Assembly (NCBI GenBank): GCA_046328995.1
Contig: JAXLVN010000002.1
Location: 1,156,305-1,220,304 of the forward strand
Source of the DNA: JADJXV01 sp046328995
GTDB lineage: Bacteria; Bacteroidota; Ignavibacteria; Kapaibacteriales; UBA961
Length of the DNA stretch: 64,000 nt
Direction: 5' to 3'
The position numbers and the translations under genes were made by a program. The notes beneath the pieces are model-generated. The model ran no database searches, was not told the DNA's origin, and worked only from the letters and a program-made list of their open reading frames with translations. Positions 45,265-53,476 of this stretch are shown piece by piece; the first letter of the stretch is position 1, and each line of letters starts with the position of its first letter.

Positions 45265-46011
45265 CTACGTCGTCTGCACATCATGCAGTTCATTAAACCT
45301 CGCCACATACTGCCGGCGCACATCCTCGATATGCGCGTCGAGATTCTCTAATGTCCAGGATGCTGTCGGAATGATATTCAAAAGTTCAATGCGCACATGT
45401 CCCTTCTTCATCGGACGGAAATCACAATGCGGATTGGACTCAATCGGCGTATAAATAAAGAGCGCGACGATCGGCATCCCACACACAAGAGCCGTGTGAT
45501 AGACGCCGCGGTTAAAACCTGCTATCGTGTGGAAGTGCTTATGCACACCTTCCGACGAACCTACCATGCTGAACTTCTCTCGCTTGATACGTTGTTCTAA
45601 TTCCATGAAAAATTTCAACCTACGACTTCTATTCTCCTTCGTCGGAATATACAACACTCCAATACTCAGCGCTGCAATCGTAAAGGGAATATACTTCAGC
45701 GTCACCTCGCTCAGCAGTATCCGCGCGTCCGTCAGGCGGAGACTCATGAGGATAAATCCATCTAAAAATGAACTGTGATTGAAGGTATAAAAGTGCGGCT
45801 GATGGAAGTGTGGCAGATGAACGGTGTTTTCAAGGTGAATACCGAACATTTTCAAAATACTATTCGCCAGAAAAGGAATGAGATACTTGCGGTTGAAATT
45901 CGTCAGCAAGCCGAAAGACACGATTCTCAGCACAAGGGCAACGGTCGCAACTACCATGATAATGGCAAAGCCGAGGATGACGAGCACTGTATTTACGGCT
46001 TTGGTACGCAT
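45265..46011 (-). CDS. Lysophospholipid-type acyltransferase (PlsC-like)
   Basis: 248 residues with an N-terminal membrane helix and the LPLAT fold. The catalytic HxxxxD motif is NHSSFLDG at about residue 78, and the glycerol-phosphate-binding-type motif reads MVGSSEGVHK at about 150. VALFIYTPIESNPH completes the third block. PlsC-like enzymes transfer acyl groups onto lysolipids or glycans. The start codon overlaps the end of the methyltransferase gene by 19 bp, and the desaturase follows 9 bp after the stop. These three genes look like one operon modifying a lipid or lipid-linked glycan. Confidence 0.8.
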   Translation of the reverse strand: MRTKAVNTVLVILGFAIIMVVATVALVLRIVSFGLLTNFNRKYLIPFLANSILKMFGIHLENTVHLPHFHQPHFYTFNHSSFLDGFILMSLRLTDARILLSEVTLKYIPFTIAALSIGVLYIPTKENRSRRLKFFMELEQRIKREKFSMVGSSEGVHKHFHTIAGFNRGVYHTALVCGMPIVALFIYTPIESNPHCDFRPMKKGHVRIELLNIIPTASWTLENLDAHIEDVRRQYVARFNELHDVQTT

Positions 46012-46970
46012 ACGACAGTTTGCATGGAGAGATTAAGCATTTTCGAAAACATCAAGATCGGCGTGAGCAGCAATTGCCCTAAAAAATAGGGAAAAATGAT
46101 CCGGTCAAGATTCAAACCCTTGCCGATGAATCGAAAATACATTCCCGTAAAGATATAAAAATACGGAGGAAACGCGCCATACGGCAAATACGACTCAATC
46201 GTAAAGCCATGTTTCTCAAGCATTGCCAGAAGCGACGCCTTATCGTAGAGCGCTGTATGCTGCGGCGCCTGCACACCCGGCCATTTCCTGCCGTAGAGAC
46301 GAAAGGTCAGCGAATCGAGCCGCGGAACTTCGATAATAAGCTTCCCGCCGGGCGCGAGCACCGACTTTGCCATTTCCAGCGTTCGATTCGGGTCGTAATC
46401 ATGTTCAAAAAAGTGCCACATCGTGACTACATCCATCGACGCAGGCGGAATATCCTGTTCGTAGAACACTCCTTCATAAAAATCAATCATTTCAAATCCC
46501 GGATAGCTGAGTCCTTCCTTAAAATCCACCCCGCTAATCGCGCACCCATACTTCTTCTTGATGTGCAGCAGGAAGGTACCCACCGCGCACCCCACATCGA
46601 GCACCCGCGTTCGCGCTGTAAGCGGATAAAATCTATTGACTAACGCATCTTTATCACGGTCATGTTTGTTCATCGCCCATTCGTAGAGCGGAGTGAGTAT
46701 TCCCCAGTCTTTTTTCTTGCGATGCGCGATATATTCACCATCATAGAATTCCTTAATCGCCTCAATTGTCAGCCGCGGACTCTGATACACGAGCGAGCAT
46801 GCAGCGCACTGCACATAAAGAAAGCGTCCATCCTTGCCGGTGAGGTCTTCTTCGCCGATCAAAAACTCCCGGCAATCGGTGCTACCGCACTGATAGCACG
46901 CCACGGGTTCGAACGCAAAATGCGAGGGGTTGGACAATTCCTTAATGCGTTCCTGCGGGATACATGTCAT
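45993..46970 (-). CDS. SAM-dependent methyltransferase with N-terminal zinc ribbon
   Basis: 325 residues. The first 60 residues hold a four-Cys zinc-ribbon-like motif (CYQCGSTDC ... VQCAACSLVY). A class I Rossmann methyltransferase domain follows with motif I VLDVGCAVGTFLLHI (about 115-130), the acidic SGVDF strand, and MWHFFEHDYDP...LAPGGKLIIEVP. The C-terminal 80 residues contain hydrophobic segments that may attach it to membrane. The layout resembles methyltransferases of surface glycan or lipid synthesis (Methyltransf_23 type with ribbon). It is the first gene of a three-gene operon with an acyltransferase and a desaturase; it overlaps the former by 19 bp. Confidence 0.85.
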   Translation of the reverse strand: MTCIPQERIKELSNPSHFAFEPVACYQCGSTDCREFLIGEEDLTGKDGRFLYVQCAACSLVYQSPRLTIEAIKEFYDGEYIAHRKKKDWGILTPLYEWAMNKHDRDKDALVNRFYPLTARTRVLDVGCAVGTFLLHIKKKYGCAISGVDFKEGLSYPGFEMIDFYEGVFYEQDIPPASMDVVTMWHFFEHDYDPNRTLEMAKSVLAPGGKLIIEVPRLDSLTFRLYGRKWPGVQAPQHTALYDKASLLAMLEKHGFTIESYLPYGAFPPYFYIFTGMYFRFIGKGLNLDRIIFPYFLGQLLLTPILMFSKMLNLSMQTVVCVPKP

Positions 46971-47050
46971 GGAAATAGTTAGAATGGAAGTAGATAATGA
47001 ATCTTATTCTGCCACAAAAGTAAGGATTTCTCCAATCACAGCGTGATTGC

Positions 47051-47526
47051 ATGTTTGTAGCAAGGTGCAAATCCAATTAGAAACGACCCCATCGGGGTCG
47101 AACGTTTGTAGCAAGAAGCGCGAACACGCCGACACGACCCCATCGGGGTCGAATGTTTATAGCACGAGCACACACCAAAGCCGACACGACCCCATCGGGG
47201 TCGAATGTTTGTAGCAAGAAGCGCGAACACGCCGACACGACCCCATCGGGGTCAAATATTTGTAGCACGAGCACACACCAAAGCCGACACGACCCCATCG
47301 GGGTCGAATGTTTGTAGCAAGAAGCGCGAACACGCCGACACGACCCCATCGGGGTCAAATGTTTGTAGCACGGGCACACGCCAAAGCCGACACGACCCCA
47401 TCGGGGTCGAATGTTTGTAGCAAGAAGCGCGAACACGCCGACACGACCCCATCGGGGTCAAATGTTTGTAGCACGGGCACACACCAAAGCCGATACGACC
47501 CCATCGGGGTCGAATGTTTGTAGCAC
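47051..47526. repeat. Tandem array of palindrome CGACCCCATCGGGGTCG, nine copies, alternating units
   Basis: The 17-bp palindrome begins at 47084, 47135, 47187, 47238, 47290, 47341, 47393, 47444 and 47496. Spacing alternates exactly 51, 52, 51, 52 and so on. Two intervening sequence types alternate: GTAGCAAGAAGCGCGAACAC and GTAGCACGAGCACACACCAA (the latter with small variants). The array is thus four tandem copies of a 103-bp dimer plus an end copy. Even-numbered copies from the fourth on read GGGGTCA, breaking one base pair. Similar interspersed palindromes are common in Bacteroidota. ORFs reading through the array on both strands are repeat artefacts. Confidence 0.92.
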
Positions 47527-47745
47527 GTTGATTTGGCAGAGCATATAGTGGAGGTGGTATTTGGCAGAAAGGACATAATGGACTTAAGGGACGGAAGGTT
47601 TCGGGCTTACCGGATATACTCTTGGTGGATATTTTGACATTACCGATACTTTCAACCTTCGAAGAGGTGTTGTGAGGTGCGCTGAATAGTCGTTACATTT
47701 TCATGTGTTTATAGGTGTGTAAATGAAGTGGCTGATAAGGATAAT

Positions 47746-48174
47746 TTACTTCTTGCCCTTGATACTTGACCAAAGTATGAGGGCTATGTTTGATGCTATA
47801 AAAGGGAGCAAGAGTACTACAAATTGTTGTCCTTGATGCATCTCATAAGCAATAGAAAAAATGTCTTTTCCTTGTATCCCACAAAATATAAGTAAAAGTC
47901 CAATATACGATAGTAAGGAAGATACCACTAACGTAGTTGTGTCGGAAAATTTAAATACTTTTGAAGCTACAAAAGCTAAACCGGCCATAAGAAAATAGAT
48001 TGCAGTATCAAAAAAATTAGAAAGGATAAATACAGTTGATCCTGTACTAACGATAGACATACAAATAATCGAGAACAGTACACAAAGGCAATATGAAATT
48101 ACTATATAGTTGTATAACATACTCTTTAATTTGATAAGATTTGAGGATATTTCCGGTATAGTTATAAATTGCAA
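47746..48174 (-). CDS. Small integral membrane protein, unknown function
   Basis: 142 residues with four predicted transmembrane helices (about 21-43, 53-72, 80-98 and 115-135), separated by short polar loops, and a basic C-terminus (SSIKGKK). No family recognised. The DNA here is much more AT-rich than the methyltransferase operon upstream, which points to an acquired segment shared with the DUF4304 gene. Because the frame is hydrophobic through its length and has a plausible Met start, I treat it as a real but hypothetical gene. Confidence 0.55.
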   Translation of the reverse strand: MQFITIPEISSNLIKLKSMLYNYIVISYCLCVLFSIICMSIVSTGSTVFILSNFFDTAIYFLMAGLAFVASKVFKFSDTTTLVVSSLLSYIGLLLIFCGIQGKDIFSIAYEMHQGQQFVVLLLPFIASNIALILWSSIKGKK

Positions 48175-48269
48175 CTAACTGTATTTACTTGCTAATAAAA
48201 TGATTGTAAAATTGTATTGCTGGTCTGTGATTACGGGCTACAGAAAAGCTAATCAGCCGAGAGACCGCA

Positions 48270-48872
48270 TCAATTGCCATATAATTCAAGTTGTTTGATA
48301 TGTGCTGTTGCTCTTTGTTCGTATGATTTTCCTTTTGAGCGCTGTAATAAATCATCTATAACATCCGCTAATCTTTCATCGTGGTGTAATTTGAGTAGTG
48401 TTGTTAAATATATGTATCGTCCTAACATGGTACATCCTGCAAATCCGTTCAACCACAGAATCATCAAGCTTTCATCTGTTATATGTGCCTCCAATTCCGG
48501 TACCGCCAGTTCACCAACTACATTTGATAGTTCAACTATGAGCTCTTCTAGATCAGTGTCGTCACTTATTGTCCACCAATAATCCTGTTTTTGTGGAAGC
48601 AAAAATCCAATACGTTCCGTCCAGTGACAAACTCCTATAGTCGGTTTGTCAACCTTTTCTTTGTACTTCAACACCTTACATATAGAGGTAGATTGTACTC
48701 CAAGATTAATGGTGAATTTGACAGCTTGTTTAGTGCTACTCATGCTCTTTTGAAAATTAATTATGCCCCAATTGCTATCTCTTTGAAGGTAAAAAGTATT
48801 CCCTTGTTTAGTGAAGCCAGCAGCTTTTAATTGCGTTCCAATTGTGCTTATGAGTCGTTTGAATTTTTCCAT
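48270..48872 (-). CDS. DUF4304 domain protein
   Basis: 200 residues. The pattern LISTIGTQLKAAGFTKQGNT, FYLQRDSNWGIINFQKSMSS, AVKFTINLGVQS, CHWTERIGFLLPQKQDYWWT matches DUF4304, a family of unknown function usually found as single proteins. It is better preserved than the paralogue-like protein at 11975-12649. The gene lies in an AT-rich patch next to a small membrane protein. Some DUF4304 proteins occur near toxin or defence genes, but nothing here supports a particular role. Confidence 0.8.
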   Translation of the reverse strand: MEKFKRLISTIGTQLKAAGFTKQGNTFYLQRDSNWGIINFQKSMSSTKQAVKFTINLGVQSTSICKVLKYKEKVDKPTIGVCHWTERIGFLLPQKQDYWWTISDDTDLEELIVELSNVVGELAVPELEAHITDESLMILWLNGFAGCTMLGRYIYLTTLLKLHHDERLADVIDDLLQRSKGKSYEQRATAHIKQLELYGN

Positions 48873-48941
48873 ACTTAATCCACTAATTTGTTTGGTATCT
48901 TTAATTATATCTCCACAAAATTACACCACCTACCCCCATCA

Positions 48942-49685
48942 TCACCACCCACCCACCACAATCATCAACCGACACACCATTAGCAACACCAAATAGAGAT
49001 ACGCCGAACTGCTTAATTGATAATATCTTCCGACCGTCGAGAGCAATGCTCCCGCCGCAAGCACGCCGCCCGCCATCGGACTCCACGACAAACCCGCAAG
49101 CGCAAGGAAGGAAAGGATGTGCAGGATATACGAGAAGCGGGCAGGCAAGGCAAATGTACTATCGGTCAACCCCTCAAACACCACAAAAGCCATGAAGATT
49201 GATGCCATGCTCCAGTATTCCACGCCATTCGTCTCGGCGCCCATGCTCGCCGTGATAAGAAACACAAAAAACGGGTATTTCAGGAGCGGAAGATATCCGG
49301 CAAGAGTCTTACTTTTAATACAGATGCGATAAAGAATGTGATTAAGCAGGAAAAAAACCAATATCATTCCCGCAAGTATGAATGATTGAATCCCCATAAG
49401 TATCAGGAACATTCCCATCAGTATCAACAGAGCGCGGAAGAGGAGTTTTCTTGCCCCAGGATTGGTCGTTAGGCGTTCGGTCTTTGCCGCGTCATGCTCA
49501 TACTGCATCACATCATCATACAACCGGAAAATAAAGAACAGCGCCATCAGATACGGCACAAACATCAGCAGCGCGCCCGCCTGCACATCCGGCAAATAAC
49601 TAAAAAGCAGAAGATACAGGGCTAACCCACCAAATAAAAAAGGGTTGTAGCGTTGCTGAATGTATGCTGAGAGAGTTTGGATCAT
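48942..49685 (-). CDS. UbiA-superfamily-like polytopic membrane protein (putative prenyltransferase)
   Basis: 247 residues with about eight transmembrane helices. After the second helix it has FRLYDDVMQYEHD, where Asp/Glu spacing resembles the first aspartate motif (NDxxDxxxD) that binds Mg-diphosphate in UbiA prenyltransferases. The second motif between later helices is weak (FEGLTDSTFALPARF). Overall hydrophobic profile and length suit a short UbiA-type enzyme. It could attach a polyprenyl chain to a small acceptor. It is co-directional with the dikinase and CarS-like genes (50105-53064), separated from them only by a dispersed repeat. Assignment to UbiA is probable but not certain. Confidence 0.6.
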   Translation of the reverse strand: MIQTLSAYIQQRYNPFLFGGLALYLLLFSYLPDVQAGALLMFVPYLMALFFIFRLYDDVMQYEHDAAKTERLTTNPGARKLLFRALLILMGMFLILMGIQSFILAGMILVFFLLNHILYRICIKSKTLAGYLPLLKYPFFVFLITASMGAETNGVEYWSMASIFMAFVVFEGLTDSTFALPARFSYILHILSFLALAGLSWSPMAGGVLAAGALLSTVGRYYQLSSSAYLYLVLLMVCRLMIVVGGW

Positions 49686-49724
49686 TATAGTTGCTGAAAC
49701 GTTTACGAAATAGACAAAAAGTAT

Positions 49725-50074
49725 GTCATTCTGAGGGAGTCTTCGATCGAAGAATCGAAACTTGCTGATGTCGTACCAACACGACCGTATAGCACATTTC
49801 GATTCTTCACCCTAACAAGGGTTACCAATGACAAATTTATAACCTGTTCTTTTTATATGACTTGCATTTGCTTCGTTAGGAAGAGTTTCCCACAGAGTTT
49901 TTCACAGAGTTCACAGCGGAATACTGCTGAGTGTGACTCTGTGAGCATACCCTGTGTAACCCTGTGGGAGGAATTCTTCCGGCTACGTAGAGCGGAAATC
50001 TTTTTTTGCAACTACTTGCTGTGTAATTACTTGCTTTTTTTTTTTTTAAGTTTTAATTTGGACTTCGGAATGAC
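49725..50074 (+). repeat. Dispersed MITE-like element, full copy D (about 350 bp)
   Basis: Second complete copy of the element at 14323-14682, in the same orientation. It starts GTCATTCTGA and ends GGAATGAC, and has the same two-part structure: left hairpin with GAAGAATCGAAAC / TTTCGATTCTTC, then the CACAGAG palindrome at about 49885-49985. It separates the UbiA-like gene from the dikinase gene. No target-site duplication is evident. Confidence 0.85.
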
Positions 50075-50104
50075 AGCGAGAGTAAATAGACGATATCATT
50101 ACAT

Positions 50105-52549
50105 TTACTGCACTACAATCACCCCCATACCCGCATCCAACACAATCATATCACCATCCTTCAAAAGCGTTGTCGCATTTTCCACGCCCACGAGTGCCGG
50201 TATGCCGAACTCACGGGACACAATCGCGCCATGCGAGAGCATACCGCCCCGCTCGACAATCAGTCCGCGGATGAGCGGGAAGACCACCACCCAACCCGGA
50301 TCGGTCTGACGGGTAACGAGGATATCACCCTTTTCTAATTTCCCGGCTTCGAGCACCGAAGCGAGCACTTTGACTCTGCCCGTAATCACACCGCCACAGG
50401 CGCAGAGTCCGGTTAGCTGCTTGCTGTCGTGCGTTTGCGCTGATTTGTGGATAATATCATCCGGTTCGTGGTAATATCCTCCATCGGTATAGAAATCATC
50501 GGGATAGCGCAGCTTGCTTGTCGCCTGAAATTCTTCTTTCCGCGTGTGAATAATCGCCCGAAGCTGCTTGTGTATCATACCGGACGCCGCGAGATGTTCG
50601 CCGATTTCCTGATAGGTGAGGAAGAGTGCATCTCCCGGATTCTCGACCAACCCGATGCGGAGAAATTCTTCATCAATACGTTGCAGAACCTTCTTCAATC
50701 CAAAATACACATGCGCTTGCTTGAGCCTCACCCGTTCACGTGCGGCAATTCCCATACTTGCCTTCGAGAGAAGGAAGTTTAGGAGGAAATGATTGGTAAT
50801 TGCCTTCGGTAAATTCCACGAAGTACTCGAATAAATTTTCCTGATAAAGGCGCGCAGTACACACCTCGACTCACGCGCTTTGGTATCAATAATCTCCTCC
50901 GGGTTCTGTTCGGGCATACGCTCGTATTGCTGCAAGAGCGCGATAAAGCTTGCGGGAGATTCGGCGTAGGTCGTGGCGGTGAGCATCAATTCACCCGAAC
51001 ACCGGAATCCCCACGTGTCAAGATAGGAAGTAATACGCTGCAATTGCGGCGCTGCAGAATCATCGAATTGAATCCACTGCCAGAATTCCTCGGAAGATAA
51101 CTCTATGAATTGTTTGTAGGTAGCTGCATCACTCCGAAGAGCGGTAATAATGTGATGCATTGCAATTATCGGCTTGCTGCTGATGAGTCCAGGGATTGCC
51201 TGAATGAGGGTATTCTGAATTCCACTACCACCTTCCCCATAATACCGCTTGCAGAATTTCCCCAACAACCCATGAAATGCCATGGCGAAGAAATCGGCGA
51301 GTGAGGCACGATGCCAGCTGTGCATGCGGAGTTCGATAAAGGTGTGAAAGCATGCCCGGATGTCTTCGTAGGTAATTGCCTCCGTAACACGTTTCGTGAA
51401 TGCATCGGCAAGAGATTCAAACTCCCGCACGCTTTCCTCGAGTCCTGCCATCCGACGCAAAAATTCGCGTACAAAGGCGAGTTTATCCTTGAAAGTCGAT
51501 GCCACGGCAGCACTTTTAGCGCCATCGGCATACCCCACGAAATTATCGAAGGATTGAATCAACATACCGGCAAAGGGCGAACCCGACAGAATCGCGTGAA
51601 TGCTGCTCATATTATAATACATCTTGCAGCCAAAGGTGCCGATGACATTCGCAAAAGCAGGTTCGAGGGATCTGATTGTCGCATCCGGCACACGGAAAAG
51701 TTTCGATAAGTTCTTGAAGTAATGATAATACGACTCCCGGGCAATTGAATACAAAAGCGGCGTGATAGGGTCAGGGTAATTTTCATTGACATTCGTATTT
51801 GACCAGTATATCTCTTTATTTTGTAATGGAGTAGTGATTGGCCGCGCTTGGAGCACGTAGAATATTCCATCCTTCAGTGCCCACTCGATATCGGTGGGAT
51901 TTTTGTAGAACTGTTCGATCTTCTGTGCGAGGTGTAATCCTTCGGTGAGCACCGGCAAGAACGATGCATCATCGCTGCCACTCTCGAGTGAATAATGAAA
52001 GCTTTTCGGGGTTACCGCGCCGGAGACGAGCGCCTCGCCGTGACCCTCGACATACTCGACGAGCAGGTGGTGTCCTGCGCGAAGGTGCGACCGCGTGAAG
52101 ATCACGCCTGCATAATCAGGCGCGATAAGCCGTTGAATTACAACGCCCATACCGCGGAGCTTTTTACCAGTAAATGACTCATACGCCCGCACATTGTCCT
52201 TGTGATACGACTGCCAGCACCGTCGAACATGCTGCATGATTTCATCCGGAGAATTCGAAGAGATGAATGACTCAAGCTGTCCGGCGAAGGAGTGGTCGGC
52301 AGAGTCTTCACCGATCGCCGAACTCCGCACCATGTACGTTTCGGCGCCGATACGGTGGAGTTCGGCGGTGATTGCTGCGCGCAATTCTTTATCATCATTA
52401 GTAGTTATATAATACTTGTCAAACGCTTCCACCGAGAGCGCGCATCCATCCGGCACGGGGAAGCCGCGTCTCATCATCAGGGCAAGATTAGCTGCTTTCG
52501 CGCCATAAGTATCAGAGTCAAGTTTGCCGGAAAGTGGAGAAAGGAGCAT
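50105..52549 (-). CDS. Rifampin-phosphotransferase-like dikinase (PEP-synthase-like without the PEP barrel)
   Basis: 814 residues. An N-terminal ATP-grasp domain of PEP synthase/PPDK (KAANLALMMRRGFPVPDGCA, MVRSSAIGEDSADHSFAGQL, PTDIEWALKDGIFYVLQARP) is followed by a large middle domain starting YWSNTNVNENYPDPITPLLY. The C-terminal phosphohistidine domain has GGMLSHGAIVSREFGIPALV with swivelling His773. The PEP/pyruvate TIM barrel is missing, which is the architecture of rifampin phosphotransferase: ATP to AMP with the beta phosphate moved through His to a substrate. The ATG overlaps the CarS-like stop (TGATG), so the two are coupled. Context suggests the acceptor may be a lipid alcohol rather than an antibiotic. 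Confidence 0.8.
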   Translation of the reverse strand: MLLSPLSGKLDSDTYGAKAANLALMMRRGFPVPDGCALSVEAFDKYYITTNDDKELRAAITAELHRIGAETYMVRSSAIGEDSADHSFAGQLESFISSNSPDEIMQHVRRCWQSYHKDNVRAYESFTGKKLRGMGVVIQRLIAPDYAGVIFTRSHLRAGHHLLVEYVEGHGEALVSGAVTPKSFHYSLESGSDDASFLPVLTEGLHLAQKIEQFYKNPTDIEWALKDGIFYVLQARPITTPLQNKEIYWSNTNVNENYPDPITPLLYSIARESYYHYFKNLSKLFRVPDATIRSLEPAFANVIGTFGCKMYYNMSSIHAILSGSPFAGMLIQSFDNFVGYADGAKSAAVASTFKDKLAFVREFLRRMAGLEESVREFESLADAFTKRVTEAITYEDIRACFHTFIELRMHSWHRASLADFFAMAFHGLLGKFCKRYYGEGGSGIQNTLIQAIPGLISSKPIIAMHHIITALRSDAATYKQFIELSSEEFWQWIQFDDSAAPQLQRITSYLDTWGFRCSGELMLTATTYAESPASFIALLQQYERMPEQNPEEIIDTKARESRCVLRAFIRKIYSSTSWNLPKAITNHFLLNFLLSKASMGIAARERVRLKQAHVYFGLKKVLQRIDEEFLRIGLVENPGDALFLTYQEIGEHLAASGMIHKQLRAIIHTRKEEFQATSKLRYPDDFYTDGGYYHEPDDIIHKSAQTHDSKQLTGLCACGGVITGRVKVLASVLEAGKLEKGDILVTRQTDPGWVVVFPLIRGLIVERGGMLSHGAIVSREFGIPALVGVENATTLLKDGDMIVLDAGMGVIVVQ

Positions 52550-53064
52550 CAGAATCGTGATTTAATGTGGGCAATAACGAGGGCGAGGGCGATGAGCGCG
52601 TGGGTAAGGCAATTAACCACAAACAGTTCACCGGCGGTCACAAGCGAGATACCCGAGACGAGATAATACACGAGTGCCACGCCGAAGGAAGAGTCTGTTT
52701 TATCAATGAGATAGAAGACATATTTGTACTTGAGGTGATGTTCGCCGGCTGCGATACCGATTCGCCGCTTGAGCCAGGAATTCGGTAATTCAAATGCCGC
52801 ATACGCGAGACCAAGTAAGGCGCCAAGAGCAAACGGGTGCTCGGTGCAAAGGGGAACGAAGAATGAGAGTAGATGAAGCGTCAGTCCATTGACAAGCGTC
52901 ATAAAGAGCAGTCCGCGCCACGTCTTATGCGCGCCGAATCCGCGCAACCAAAGTGGTCGGGCAAGTTGTGGAAGCCACCGGTATTTCACGGCAAGCATGT
53001 GGAGAACACCGGTGATAATCAGCGGGAGAAGTTCGGTTGTGATATGAGCGAGGAGATCATGCAT
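52549..53064 (-). CDS. CarS-like (CDP-archaeol synthase family) membrane cytidylyltransferase
   Basis: 171 residues with about five transmembrane helices. The family signature is visible: LRGFGAHKTWRGLL (about 41-55), then ELPNSWLKRRIGIAAGEHHL (about 91-110) and IDKTDSSFG (about 121-129), which correspond to the conserved Lys, Gly and Asp residues of CarS/DUF46 enzymes. Archaeal CarS couples CTP to a phospho-lipid to make CDP-archaeol; bacterial homologues exist with unproven substrates. It is translationally coupled to the dikinase gene downstream (overlap of one base). Together they could phosphorylate and CDP-activate the same lipid. Confidence 0.8.
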   Translation of the reverse strand: MHDLLAHITTELLPLIITGVLHMLAVKYRWLPQLARPLWLRGFGAHKTWRGLLFMTLVNGLTLHLLSFFVPLCTEHPFALGALLGLAYAAFELPNSWLKRRIGIAAGEHHLKYKYVFYLIDKTDSSFGVALVYYLVSGISLVTAGELFVVNCLTHALIALALVIAHIKSRF

Positions 53065-53476
53065 ACAGTACCGATCGTTACCGGGCGTTTTGTATAAAGC
53101 AGCGTTAAGAGCTTTGCCGTTCTTATGTTAATAGAGCACTGTCTATCTTCGTTTGCTTCGCGAATATTATTCTGCGGGCAAAAATAACGAAAACATCGAC
53201 AAATGAAGGCGTTAGCACCAAATAAAAAAGCGGCTTTCGGGCCGCTTTTTTATTGATAGTATGTTCGCGTAGGATTAATCCATAATTTTGTAGTATTTTG
53301 ATTTAAAAGGAAGTTGTAAAATTCGGGTAACGGATGAGTAACATTTTTTGAGAAATGACACACATTTACTACTACTGAATTCAACAAATTTGATAGAATT
53401 GTTTATTCCTCAATAACATTCCATCCCGTGTTAGAACTACTCAGCGACAGAATTTAGTTTACAGCAGTCATGTGAT
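53065..53476. other. AT-rich intergenic region with terminator, no gene
   Basis: 412 bp between the CarS-like gene and the kinase gene. It holds the terminator at 53222-53253; base composition becomes markedly AT-rich from about 53260. No ORF is convincing. Confidence 0.6.
53222..53253 (-). terminator. Bidirectional terminator between the kinase and CarS-like genes
   Basis: ATAAAAAAGCGGC pairs with GCCGCTTTTTTAT around the loop TTTCGG. The A and T flanks let it work in both directions. It sits at the boundary between normal-GC and AT-rich DNA. Confidence 0.85.

Noticed and set aside
47051..47526. CRISPR-like array of repeats and spacers
   Set aside because: The spacers are only two alternating sequences repeated in order, the palindrome is 17 bp, and no cas gene is near. 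It is a tandem dimer repeat.
47036..47576. Several ORFs of 64-119 residues on both strands
   Set aside because: All read through the palindrome array and translate to periodic peptides of the repeat; open in many frames because the unit lacks stops.
50105..52549. Classical PEP synthase or pyruvate phosphate dikinase
   Set aside because: The PEP/pyruvate TIM-barrel domain after the phosphohistidine domain is missing; the order matches rifampin-phosphotransferase-like proteins.
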